From the NCBI RefSeq assembly GCF_002887815.1, contig NZ_PDHO01000007.1:124001-188000 (forward strand): a stretch of 64,000 nt of DNA. The letters run 5' to 3'. Under the pieces are notes generated by a model. The model had not been told where the DNA came from and did not search any database. It saw nothing but the letters and a program-made list of their open reading frames with translations. The DNA comes from Mycobacterium sp. ENV421 (GTDB taxonomy: Bacteria > Actinomycetota > Actinomycetes > Mycobacteriales > Mycobacteriaceae). This document shows positions 43,852-52,774 of this stretch, one piece after another. The position numbers and the translations under genes were made by a program. Position 1 is the first letter of the stretch; each line of letters starts with the position of its first letter.

Positions 43852-45099
43852 GTGACGTCTGCATCTGCTTCATACGGCGTGCATTCCGAAGTGGGAACGC
43901 TGCGCAAGGTGCTGGTGTGTTCGCCCGGCCTGGCCCACGAGCGGCTCACCCCGACCAATTGCGACGACCTGCTGTTCGACGACGTGCTGTGGGTGCAGAA
44001 CGCCCGCCGGGACCACTTCGACTTCATGGACAAGATGCGCGAGCGCGGTGTCGAGGTGGTCGAACTGCACAACCTGCTGTCCGAGACGATGGAGATCCCG
44101 GACGGCCGCACGTGGCTGCTCGACCGCAAGATCGTCGCCAACGAGGTAGGGATGGGGCTGGTCGACGATACGAGGGCGTTCCTCGACGAGCTGCCCGCCC
44201 GTCGGCTGACCGAGTTCCTGATCGGCGGGCTGTCGACCCGCGACCTGCCGGTCGACCTCGGCCGGGGCTACCGCGCTCTGGCCCGCGAGCATGCCGGAAT
44301 CACCGAGTATCTGATGCCGCCGCTACCCAACACGTTGTACACCCGGGACACCACCTGCTGGATCTACTCGGGTGTGACGCTGAACCCGCTGTTCTGGCCG
44401 GCGCGGCACGACGAAACGCTGCTGATGAAGGCCATCTATGAGTTCCATCCCGATTTCACCGGCTCGACAGTGTGGTGGGGTGACCCCGAAAAGTCCTGGG
44501 GGATGGCCACTATCGAGGGGGGCGACGTCTTGGTGCCCGGCAACGGCGTGGTGTTGATCGGGATGAGTGAACGCACCTCGCGGCAGGCGATCACCCAGGT
44601 GGCGGCGACGCTGTTCGAACGCGGCGCGGCCGAACGCATCATCCTGGCGGGGATGCCCAAGCTGCGCGCCGCCATGCACCTCGACACCGTGTTCACCTTC
44701 GCCGACCGCGATATCGTGACGATCTACCCCGAAATCGTCGACAACATCCAGACTTTCACGCTGCTCCCCAGCGATTCGGCCCCCGGCCTGGACGTCATCG
44801 AGGAGACCAAGCCGTTCGTTGAGGTGGTCGCGAGCGCCTTGGGCCTCGGCGCCTTGCGGGTGGTCGAAACCGGGGGCAGCGCCTACGACTCCGAGCGGCA
44901 GCAGTGGGACAGCGGCAACAACCTGGTGGCGGTCGAGCCGGGCGTGGTGTTCGCCTACGACCGCAACACCCACACCAACTCGCTGCTGCGTAAGGCGGGC
45001 GTCGAAGTCATCACCATCGTCGGCGCCGAACTGGGTCGCGGACGAGGCGGCGGTCACTGCATGACCTGCCCGATCGTCCGCGACCCGGTCAGCTACTGA
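43852..45099 (+). CDS. arcA: Arginine deiminase
   Basis: A 415-residue enzyme hydrolysing arginine to citrulline and ammonia. It shows [60 protein letters not shown] (catalytic His and Asp) and the C-terminal nucleophile [17 protein letters not shown] precedes the start; GTG 43849 is equally possible. There is no arcB or arcC here, so citrulline use must rely on genes elsewhere. Corresponds to Rv1001 of M. tuberculosis, which lies in a different region. Confidence 0.93.
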   Translation: MTSASASYGVHSEVGTLRKVLVCSPGLAHERLTPTNCDDLLFDDVLWVQNARRDHFDFMDKMRERGVEVVELHNLLSETMEIPDGRTWLLDRKIVANEVGMGLVDDTRAFLDELPARRLTEFLIGGLSTRDLPVDLGRGYRALAREHAGITEYLMPPLPNTLYTRDTTCWIYSGVTLNPLFWPARHDETLLMKAIYEFHPDFTGSTVWWGDPEKSWGMATIEGGDVLVPGNGVVLIGMSERTSRQAITQVAATLFERGAAERIILAGMPKLRAAMHLDTVFTFADRDIVTIYPEIVDNIQTFTLLPSDSAPGLDVIEETKPFVEVVASALGLGALRVVETGGSAYDSERQQWDSGNNLVAVEPGVVFAYDRNTHTNSLLRKAGVEVITIVGAELGRGRGGGHCMTCPIVRDPVSY

Positions 45100-45105
45100 G
45101 CCCGG

Positions 45106-45357
45106 TCAGTTATTGCCCCCCACCGGGGGAGTGTTGCCGCTGGGCCCATAGGCACCGTTCTGGTCGTTGGCGTTGCCGGCGCCCCCGGCGGGGTCGGGCG
45201 GCGTCGCCAGGTTGCCGGAGGTTTGGCACGTCGACGTGGCGGTCTGCGGAACCACGCAATCGTTCTGCGGTGCGGCGGACGCGATCGGAGCGGCAATCAA
45301 TGCGGCGGCCGCACCGGTCAGCAGTGCTGGGGCGATGCTACGGATGGTCAATGCCAT
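45106..45357 (-). CDS. Small secreted protein
   Basis: An 83-residue protein: a Sec signal peptide (SIAPALLTGAAAALIAAPI, cleavage near ASA-AP at about residue 29) and a short mature part with two Cys (NDCVVPQ, STCQTSGN) and a Gly/Asn/Pro-rich tail ending GNTPPVGGNN. The mature part is likely disordered apart from one disulfide. No family recognised. Convergent to arcA, 6 bases apart. Confidence 0.72.
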   Translation of the reverse strand: MALTIRSIAPALLTGAAAALIAAPIASAAPQNDCVVPQTATSTCQTSGNLATPPDPAGGAGNANDQNGAYGPSGNTPPVGGNN

Positions 45358-45552
45358 GTGGTCCCTACTTTCGTGCTGAGGGGTGTTGCTAGCCCGTGGC
45401 TAGGGGCGAGCTGTGAAGCGGGCCTATGCGATGCGGCTCGAAATCCGCTGCGTCTCTGCTAATCAAGGCCTCCCGGCCCGCCCAGCAGAAATACCCGAGT
45501 GACCCGTGGGCAAACACGACGTCACATTTGCGACCGCTGGCTGGGAAGTATT

Positions 45553-45566
45553 TAGAACACGTTCCA
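45553..45566 (+). promoter_or_regulatory. KstR-type operator
   Basis: TAGAACACGTTCCA matches the published KstR pattern TNNAACNNGTTNNA at every fixed position. It lies 43 bases upstream of the SDR start, where it could overlap the promoter. KstR is the TetR repressor of mycobacterial sterol catabolism. The other bases from 45358 to 45609 contain only a small CTAGCC-CGT-GGCTAG hairpin (45389-45403). Confidence 0.55.
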
Positions 45567-45594
45567 GTTCTCTTGCTAGCCTGGCCTGAGCTGA

Positions 45595-46464
<870 letters not shown>

Positions 46465-46467
46465 CGA

Positions 46468-47349
46468 TCAGCCCGGCAGTACCAGCACCGGAACAGGGCT
46501 GTGCCGCAGGATCTTCGAGCCCCGCGAGCCCAGGAACACCCGCGCAATTCCGCCCACCGGCGATGTCCCGATAGCCAGCAGATCACCGTCTTGCCAATCG
46601 ACCGCGTCCAGAGCATCGTCCCAACCGTTGCCGGTGGCCACCTGAAGATCCACGTCCGGACCCACCACTGCGTCGGTCTTCAACTGCGCCAACGCTTCCC
46701 GCGCGTAGCCGGCCAGCTGGTCGAGGATCGAATCCTCGGCGCTGAGACCGACTTCCGGCGGGTACATCGTTCGGCCCCGAACCGCGAACGTGATCACTCG
46801 CATCGGCACGTCGAGCCGGCGAGCGAGATCGGCGACCCGCTGTACGACGTGCAGCGTGTCGGCCGTTCCCGGGTAGGCGGCGGTGATCCGGGTCAGGCCG
46901 CCTGATTTCGAACCGCGATATCCGCGCGGGCTGATCGCCATCGGCACCGGCGAGGAGTGCAGTAGGCGGTCTGCCGTCGAGCCGATCACCACCTGGCCGA
47001 GCTTTCCGTCCGCGGATGAGCCCAGGATCAGCACCTCGGCATCCAGCTCGGAGATCGCCTCCAGTAGCCCACCGGACACCGAACGGTGCGACACCTTGTG
47101 ATATCTGACGTCGAGCCCATCGGCTATAGATGCAACGCAGTCGCGGGCCTGTGCCGCCGAGTTCGTCGCCAATTGTTCGGCGTACTGGGCATATTCGGCG
47201 TCGATTCGGCCCAGCGACGGTGTCATCCACGGTCGCGGCACGACGGTCACCACAGTCAGCGACGTCCTCAGGGTCTTGGCGGCTTCGACCGCGAGATAGA
47301 GCGGCGACCGACCGCTCTTGCCCGCGAGGTAGCCGACCGCGACGGTCAC
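46468..47349 (-). CDS. Universal stress protein, two UspA domains
   Basis: A 293-residue tandem USP. Domain 1 (about 1-140) contains LILGSSADGKLGQVVIGSTA and domain 2 contains LLAIGTSPVGGIARVFLGSR, both carrying the G2xG9xG[ST] ATP-binding pattern; SSPVPMAISPRG and HSPVPVLVLPG close the domains. It overlaps the amino-acid permease upstream by 4 bp. The same USP-permease-rocD-DDAH-like order is found at Rv2319c-Rv2323c in M. tuberculosis, so it belongs to that unit. Confidence 0.9.
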   Translation of the reverse strand: MTVAVGYLAGKSGRSPLYLAVEAAKTLRTSLTVVTVVPRPWMTPSLGRIDAEYAQYAEQLATNSAAQARDCVASIADGLDVRYHKVSHRSVSGGLLEAISELDAEVLILGSSADGKLGQVVIGSTADRLLHSSPVPMAISPRGYRGSKSGGLTRITAAYPGTADTLHVVQRVADLARRLDVPMRVITFAVRGRTMYPPEVGLSAEDSILDQLAGYAREALAQLKTDAVVGPDVDLQVATGNGWDDALDAVDWQDGDLLAIGTSPVGGIARVFLGSRGSKILRHSPVPVLVLPG

Positions 47350-48842
47350 GGCTCATCCTTGGTCATGACGTCGTCATCGCGGGGCACCGCCGCCGGGCTG
47401 TAACCGTCGGAGCCCTCTGAGTTCAGCGCGCTGTGGCGCCGTCCCCAGAACAGATAGAACAGCAACACCAGCGCGACGCAGCCGCCGAAGACCAGCCACG
47501 TCTGCCAGCGCAGACCGTAGAGCACCGCGGCGCACGCCAGGATCGACAGAACGGGTGTCACGGGGTAGCCCGGGACTTTGAACGGCCGCTCGAGGTCGGG
47601 TTGGCGGACCCGAAGGATGATGACGCCGGCCGACACCGTGATGAACGCGACCAAGGTGCCGATCGACACCGCATCGAGCAACCAGTTCAGCGGAATGAAG
47701 CCCGCCAGGATGCCGGTGACGGCGGCGACGATGACGGTGTTGCCCACCGGAGTCATGCTGCGGGGGTTGACCTTTGCGAACATCGATGGAAGCAGTCCGT
47801 CTCGCCCCATCGCGAAGAGGATGCGCGTCTGTCCGTACATCACGACAAGCGTCACCGAGAAGATGGAGAGCACCGCGCCGGCGGCCAGAACGGTGCTGGC
47901 CCAGGTGCTGCCGGTGATGTTCTCCAAGATCACCGACAGTCCCGCTTCGGCTTGTTCGTCCGATCCGAAGTCTGCGGCGTCCTGGGTGCCCAGGCCGGCG
48001 AACGCGACCAGTATGTAAAAGGTGGTGACCACCAGGAGTGCCGCGATGATGGCCCGCGGCATGGTTTTCTGCGGATTCTTCACTTCGTCACCGGCGGTCG
48101 ACACCGCGTCGAGTCCGATGAACGAAAAGAAGATCATGCTCGCGGCGGTGGTGATGCCGGGTACGCCCTTGTCCCAGAAGCCGTGGAAATGGTCGGCGTT
48201 GAAGGCGGTGAGTGCGATGACGATGAACATGCCCAGCACGCTGAGCTTGATCAGCACCATGACGGTGTTGACGAGGGCCGATTCACTCGCGCCACGGATG
48301 AGCAGCGCCATGCACATCAGGATCAGGAGGACCGCGGGCAGATTGACGATTCCGGGGGCGGAGTCCCACGGGGCGGCACTCAAGGACTGCGGCAGCTGCC
48401 ACCCGAACAGGTTCTGCAACAACTTATTCAGATAGCCGCTCCACCCGACGGCGACGGCCGAGATGGAGACGCCGTATTCGAGAAGCAGGCAGGCTGCCAC
48501 ACCCATGGCAACGACCTCGCCCATCGTCGTATAGGCGTATGAGTAGGTCGAGCCCGACACCGGTACCGACGATGCCATCTCTGCGTAGCAGATCGCCGAC
48601 AGCCCGGCCGCCACGGCGGCGAGCAGAAACGAGACCAGCACCGCCGGACCGGCTTCCGGCACCGCCGCGGACAGGACGAAGAAGATACCGGTGCCGACGG
48701 TTGCGCCGACACCGAAAAGTGTCAGCTGAAAGGTGCCGATACTGCGCTTCAGCTGGTCGGAGGCGCCGTGTGCGACCGGCGCGCCTGCTACCGGGCGGCG
48801 ACGGAACAGCTGCTGGGAGAGGCTCAGCGGCGGTGCGGTCAT
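47346..48842 (-). CDS. rocE: Cationic amino-acid permease (RocE-like)
   Basis: A 498-residue APC-superfamily permease of the CAT type with about 12-14 helices. Typical segments: GTFQLTLFGVGATVGTGIFF, AICYAEMASSVPVSGSTYSY, IFFSFIGLDAVSTAGDEVKNPQ and FAMGRDGLLP. The start at 48842 has AGGAGG five bases upstream; an upstream in-frame start at 48863 is less likely. It sits between rocD and the USP gene on the same strand, so it most likely takes up arginine or ornithine. Confidence 0.88.
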   Translation of the reverse strand: MTAPPLSLSQQLFRRRPVAGAPVAHGASDQLKRSIGTFQLTLFGVGATVGTGIFFVLSAAVPEAGPAVLVSFLLAAVAAGLSAICYAEMASSVPVSGSTYSYAYTTMGEVVAMGVAACLLLEYGVSISAVAVGWSGYLNKLLQNLFGWQLPQSLSAAPWDSAPGIVNLPAVLLILMCMALLIRGASESALVNTVMVLIKLSVLGMFIVIALTAFNADHFHGFWDKGVPGITTAASMIFFSFIGLDAVSTAGDEVKNPQKTMPRAIIAALLVVTTFYILVAFAGLGTQDAADFGSDEQAEAGLSVILENITGSTWASTVLAAGAVLSIFSVTLVVMYGQTRILFAMGRDGLLPSMFAKVNPRSMTPVGNTVIVAAVTGILAGFIPLNWLLDAVSIGTLVAFITVSAGVIILRVRQPDLERPFKVPGYPVTPVLSILACAAVLYGLRWQTWLVFGGCVALVLLFYLFWGRRHSALNSEGSDGYSPAAVPRDDDVMTKDEP

Positions 48843-48876
48843 AGTGCCTCCTGGGGTCACCAAACTGAACTACTCG

Positions 48877-50115
48877 TTACGAGTGTGCACCTGCCTGCGC
48901 CAGCACACGTGCGAACTGCCCAACCGCCCAATCGATCTCCTCGGCGGTGATCACCAGCGGGGGAGCGAACCGCAACGTCGACCCGTGAGTGTCCTTGACC
49001 AGCACTCCGTGCTCGGCGAGGGCGAGGCTGAGCTGCTTGCCTGTCCCGAGGCGTTCGTCGATGTCGACGCCGGCCCACAGTCCCATGCCGCGTACCGCGA
49101 GCACCCCGTGGCCGATCAACGATCGCAATCGGGCATGCAGGTGCAGGCCGAGTTCGGCTGAGCGGGACTGGAATTCACCGCGCCGCAGGATGCCGACCAC
49201 GGTGGAACCGATTGCCGCGGCCAGCGGATTGCCGCCGAACGTCGATCCGTGCTCACCGGGATGAAGGACCCCGAGGATGTCGCGGTCAGCCACCACCGCG
49301 GACAGCGGAACCACGCCGCCGCCGAGGGCCTTGCCGAGCAGATAGACGTCGGGCACCACACCCCAATGGTCACAGGCGAACGTGTGGCCGGTGCGCGCCA
49401 GGCCGGACTGGATCTCGTCGGCGATCAGCAGGACGTTGCGCCTGCTGCACAGTGCACGCAGCCGGGGCAGATAGTCGTCGGCCGGGACGATGATCCCGGC
49501 TTCGCCCTGAATAGGCTCGATGAGCACGGCGACCGTGTTCTCGTCGATCGCGGCTGCGACAGCGTCGACATCGCCGAACGGCACCGACCGGAAGCCGGGG
49601 GTGAACGGGCCGAAGCCGCCACGGGCGGTGTCATCGGAGGAGAAGCTGACGATGCTGATCGTGCGTCCGTGGAAGTTGTTGTCGGCCACAACGATGTTCG
49701 CCATCCCGGCGGGGACACCCTTGACGTCGGTGCCCCACTTGCGGGCGATCTTGAGGCCGCTTTCCACGGCCTCGGCACCGCTGTTCATCGGCAGCACCAT
49801 GTCTTTGCCGCAGAGCCCGGCCAGCGCGGCGCAGAACGGGCCGAGCTGATCGGAATGAAAGGCCCGGCTCACCAACGTCACGGCGTCGAGCTGGCGGTGC
49901 GCGGCGGCGACGATCTCGTCGTTGTGATGGCCGAAGTTCACCGCCGAGTACGCCGCCAGGCAGTCGAGGTAGCGGCGGCCCTCGACGTCGGTGATCCACG
50001 CGCCGCGGGCGCTGCTCGCCACCACCGGAAGCGGCGAATAGTTGTGCGCGGCGTAGGCGTTGTCCAGTGCGATTGCAGCGGCGGTGGCTCCGGTAACAGT
50101 GTCGGCCATGGTCAT
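48877..50115 (-). CDS. rocD: Ornithine aminotransferase
   Basis: A 412-residue class-III PLP aminotransferase converting ornithine and 2-oxoglutarate to glutamate semialdehyde and glutamate. Seen: LDCLAAYSAVNFGHHND, MNSGAEAVESGLKIARKWG, NNFHGRTISIVSFSSDD, LIADEIQSGLARTG (PLP Asp) and LLGKALGGGVVPLSAV (PLP Lys). M. tuberculosis carries this gene split as rocD1/rocD2 (Rv2322c/Rv2321c); here it is one intact frame. The start overlaps the stop of the DDAH-like gene (ATGA, 50115-50112). Confidence 0.93.
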   Translation of the reverse strand: MTMADTVTGATAAAIALDNAYAAHNYSPLPVVASSARGAWITDVEGRRYLDCLAAYSAVNFGHHNDEIVAAAHRQLDAVTLVSRAFHSDQLGPFCAALAGLCGKDMVLPMNSGAEAVESGLKIARKWGTDVKGVPAGMANIVVADNNFHGRTISIVSFSSDDTARGGFGPFTPGFRSVPFGDVDAVAAAIDENTVAVLIEPIQGEAGIIVPADDYLPRLRALCSRRNVLLIADEIQSGLARTGHTFACDHWGVVPDVYLLGKALGGGVVPLSAVVADRDILGVLHPGEHGSTFGGNPLAAAIGSTVVGILRRGEFQSRSAELGLHLHARLRSLIGHGVLAVRGMGLWAGVDIDERLGTGKQLSLALAEHGVLVKDTHGSTLRFAPPLVITAEEIDWAVGQFARVLAQAGAHS

Positions 50116-50957
50116 GTAAACACCTCCAGCGTGCAACATTTCACCGAACCGCCGCCCTTGAGCAGCTCGGACAGATCGACACCGATGGGATGGAACCCGG
50201 CTCGGTAAAGTTGCTCGGCGAAGCCGGTGGCCTGCGCGGGGTACACCACATGCTTGCCGTCGGACACCGCGTTGAGGCCGAGCACGTAGGCGTCGGCGCT
50301 CGCCACTTCGATGGCATCGGGGAAAAGCCGGCGCAACTGGGTTCGGGCGTCGTCGGTGAACGCCGACGGGTAGTAGGCGATCGTGGTGTCATCGAGCACC
50401 GTCAACGCGGTATCGAGGTGGTAGAACCGCGGATCGACCAATTCCAGCGAGATCACCGGCATCCCGGTGAGCGCTCCCACCTCGGCGTGCGCGTGCAGGT
50501 GCGTGCGAAAACCAGTGCCTGCCAGGATCATTGATCCGACCACCAGCAGGTCGCCTTGGCCCTCGTTGACGTGGCGGGTGGCTATCGGATCATGTCCGTG
50601 TTGGTCCATCCAGGCGGCATATGCCACCGATTCGCCGTGCCGCTCGGCATGCTTGAACCGGGCGACGATCGCCGTCCCGTTGATGATCAGCCCGGCATTG
50701 GCGGCGTACACCATGTCCGGCAGTCCCGGTACCGGCTCGACGAGGTCGACGGTGTGGCCGAGTCGGCGGTACGTGTCGCGCAGGTGTTCCCACTGGGTGA
50801 GCGCCAACTCGGCGTCGACGGGCGTGCTGGTGTCCATCCACGGGTTGATGGCGTACTCGACGGTGAAGTACGTCGGTGGGGTCATGGCGTAGTGGCGGAG
50901 TCGCTGGGTGCGCGGTGTCCTCGTCGACCCGACGGCGACATCGGGGGATATCGTCAT
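50112..50957 (-). CDS. DDAH/amidinotransferase-fold arginine-modifying enzyme
   Basis: A 281-residue guanidine-modifying enzyme of the dimethylargininase/arginine-deiminase superfamily (Rv2323c position). Visible active-site pieces: YAINPWMD, GLPDMVYAANAGLIING (Asp and Asn of the first strand), RFYHLDTALTVLDD (His) and the nucleophile near the C-terminus GGGSVKCCTLEV. Being coupled to rocD, it probably turns arginine or a methylated arginine into ornithine or citrulline; a direct arginine dihydrolase is possible. ATG lacks a Shine-Dalgarno, and the promoter at 50964-50992 predicts a leaderless transcript. Confidence 0.83.
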   Translation of the reverse strand: MTISPDVAVGSTRTPRTQRLRHYAMTPPTYFTVEYAINPWMDTSTPVDAELALTQWEHLRDTYRRLGHTVDLVEPVPGLPDMVYAANAGLIINGTAIVARFKHAERHGESVAYAAWMDQHGHDPIATRHVNEGQGDLLVVGSMILAGTGFRTHLHAHAEVGALTGMPVISLELVDPRFYHLDTALTVLDDTTIAYYPSAFTDDARTQLRRLFPDAIEVASADAYVLGLNAVSDGKHVVYPAQATGFAEQLYRAGFHPIGVDLSELLKGGGSVKCCTLEVFT

Positions 50958-50963
50958 GAATCA

Positions 50964-50992
50964 ACCATAGAAGTGGATTTTGACGCAATCAA
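50964..50992 (-). promoter_or_regulatory. Leaderless promoter of the rocD cluster
   Basis: On the minus strand TTGATT (50992-50987), 17 bases, TATGGT (50969-50964), then six bases to ATG 50957. Transcription would start at or next to the start codon. One arm of the AsnC-type inverted repeat overlaps the -35. Confidence 0.5.
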
Positions 50993-51032
50993 TCGATAAC
51001 TATTGCGCGTTCATGAATGATCTATTGCGTCA
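50981..51032. promoter_or_regulatory. Candidate Lrp/AsnC operator
   Basis: TGACGCAAT (50981-50989) and ATTGCGTCA (51024-51032) are perfect 9-base inverted copies. A third related element, ATTGCGCG (51002-51009), lies between them. The region separates the divergent regulator from the DDAH-rocD-rocE-USP unit, the usual place for an Lrp-type multi-site operator. Confidence 0.5.
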
Positions 51033-51080
51033 CCGCTAACATTGCGGTGATCTGTTGTGTGCGGGCGAGAGGGCTGCCGA

Positions 51081-51527
51081 ATGGACCGGTTGGACGACAC
51101 CGACGAGCGGATCCTCGCCGAGCTCGCCGAGCACGCCCGAGCCACCTTCGCCGAGATCGGGGAACGGGTGAACCTGTCGGCTCCGGCGGTGAAGCGGCGG
51201 GTCGACCGGATGCTCGACGCCGGGGTGATCCGCGGGTTCACCACGGTCATCGATCGCAGCGCCGTGGGCTGGAACACCGAGGCCTACGTGCAGGTGTATT
51301 GCCACGGCACGATCGCGCCAGATCGGTTGCGCGCAGCCTGGATTGACATTCCCGAGATCATCAGTGCCGCTACCGTGACGGGAACGTCGGACGCCATCCT
51401 GCATGTGCTGGCTCGCGATATGCGACACCTGGAGGCGGCGCTGGAACGCATCAGGTCGAGCGCCGACATCGAACGGAGCGAGAGCATCGTGGTGTTGTCC
51501 AACCTGATTGACCGATCACCCGCCTAA
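51081..51527 (+). CDS. Lrp/AsnC-family regulator of the rocD cluster
   Basis: A 148-residue Lrp/AsnC protein: N-terminal HTH (LDDTDERILAELAEHARAT, then IGERVNLSAPAVKRRVDRML) and a C-terminal RAM-type ligand domain (EAYVQVYCHG, ATVTGTSDAILHVLARD, LERIRSSADIERSES). ATG 51081 has GAGAGGG seven bases before it. Divergent from the DDAH-like gene with an inverted-repeat operator between them. Corresponds to Rv2324. It probably senses arginine or ornithine and activates the cluster. Confidence 0.9.
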   Translation: MDRLDDTDERILAELAEHARATFAEIGERVNLSAPAVKRRVDRMLDAGVIRGFTTVIDRSAVGWNTEAYVQVYCHGTIAPDRLRAAWIDIPEIISAATVTGTSDAILHVLARDMRHLEAALERIRSSADIERSESIVVLSNLIDRSPA

Positions 51528-51586
51528 CTGGTCGGTTGGCGCAGGCTGGCGAGCACTTGGCGACGGCGATCGTGTAAGAACACCAC

Positions 51587-52774
51587 GTGAGCACGAGCGA
51601 AAACGGCATCCTCATCGTCGGTGGCGGCCTGGCCGCCACCCGCACCGCTGAGCAATTGCGCAAGTCGGAGTACACCGGCCCGGTCACCATCGTCAGCGAC
51701 GAGGTGCACCTGCCGTATGACCGCCCGCCGCTGTCGAAGGACGTGCTGCACGCCGACCTCGACGATGTCGCGCTCAAGCCCGCCGAGTTCTACGCCGAGA
51801 ACGACATCACCCTGCGGTTGGGCAGCGCGGTCACGTCGCTGGACACCGCCGCCCGGACCGTGACCCTCGCCGACGGCTCGGTGCTGGGGTACGACGAGCT
51901 GGTCATCGCCACCGGCCTGGTGCCCAAGCGCATCCCGTCGTTCCCCGACCTGGAGGGCATCCGCGTTCTGCGCTCGCTCGACGATGCGCTGGCGTTGCGC
52001 GCCCATGCCGGGTCTGCACGGCAGGCGGTGATCATCGGCGCCGGTTTCATCGGCTGCGAGGTCGCGGCAAGCCTGCGCAAACTCGGCGTCGAGGTGGCGT
52101 TGGTCGAGCCGCAGCCGGCTCCGCTGGCCTCGGTGCTCGGCGAGCAGGTCGGAAACCTGGTGACCCGCCTGCACCGCGCCGAAGGAGTCGATGTGCGCCC
52201 CGGCATCGGCGTGGCCGAGGTGCGTGGCGAGAACGGCCATGTGACCGCAGTCGTGTTGTCCGATGGCAGCGAGCTGCCCGCCGACCTCGTTGTGGTGGGC
52301 ATCGGCTCGCGCCCGGCCACCGACTGGCTGGAGGGCAGTGGGGTGGCCATCGACAACGGCATCGTGTGCGACCAGGCGGGACGCACCAGCGCGGCGGGAG
52401 TGTGGGCGCTCGGTGACGTCGCGTCCTGGCGCGACGCCACCGGACACCAAGCCCGCGTTGAACATTGGAGCAATGTGGCCGAGCAGGCCCGGGTCATTGT
52501 GCCGTCGATGCTGGGGCAGGAGGCCCCGTCGGTGATCGTGGTGCCGTACTTCTGGAGTGACCAGTACGACGTGAAGATCCAGTGCCTCGGGGAGCCGGAG
52601 GCCACCGACACGGTGCACATCGTCGAGGACGACGGTCGCAAATTCCTCGCCTTTTACGAACGCGACGGCGTGGTGGCCGGGGTGGTCGGCGGCGGTATGC
52701 CGGGCAAGGTCATGAAGGTCCGCGCCAAGATCGCGTCCGGCGCCCCCATCGCCGACGTTCTGCCCGCGTCCTAG
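51587..52774 (+). CDS. NAD(P)/FAD-dependent ferredoxin reductase
   Basis: A 395-residue pyridine-nucleotide:flavin oxidoreductase of the ferredoxin reductase type (Rv0688 position). Motifs: FAD site ILIVGGGLAATRTAEQL, VHLPYDRPPLSK, ATGLVPKRIP, NAD site AVIIGAGFIGCEVAASLRKL, the second FAD site AGVWALGDVASW, and VPYFWSDQYDVKIQ. It passes electrons from NAD(P)H to a ferredoxin, commonly for P450s or dioxygenases. It is convergent to the VOC-protein gene with a 4-bp overlap of stops. It stands next to the mycofactocin locus in many mycobacteria. Confidence 0.92.
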   Translation: MSTSENGILIVGGGLAATRTAEQLRKSEYTGPVTIVSDEVHLPYDRPPLSKDVLHADLDDVALKPAEFYAENDITLRLGSAVTSLDTAARTVTLADGSVLGYDELVIATGLVPKRIPSFPDLEGIRVLRSLDDALALRAHAGSARQAVIIGAGFIGCEVAASLRKLGVEVALVEPQPAPLASVLGEQVGNLVTRLHRAEGVDVRPGIGVAEVRGENGHVTAVVLSDGSELPADLVVVGIGSRPATDWLEGSGVAIDNGIVCDQAGRTSAAGVWALGDVASWRDATGHQARVEHWSNVAEQARVIVPSMLGQEAPSVIVVPYFWSDQYDVKIQCLGEPEATDTVHIVEDDGRKFLAFYERDGVVAGVVGGGMPGKVMKVRAKIASGAPIADVLPAS

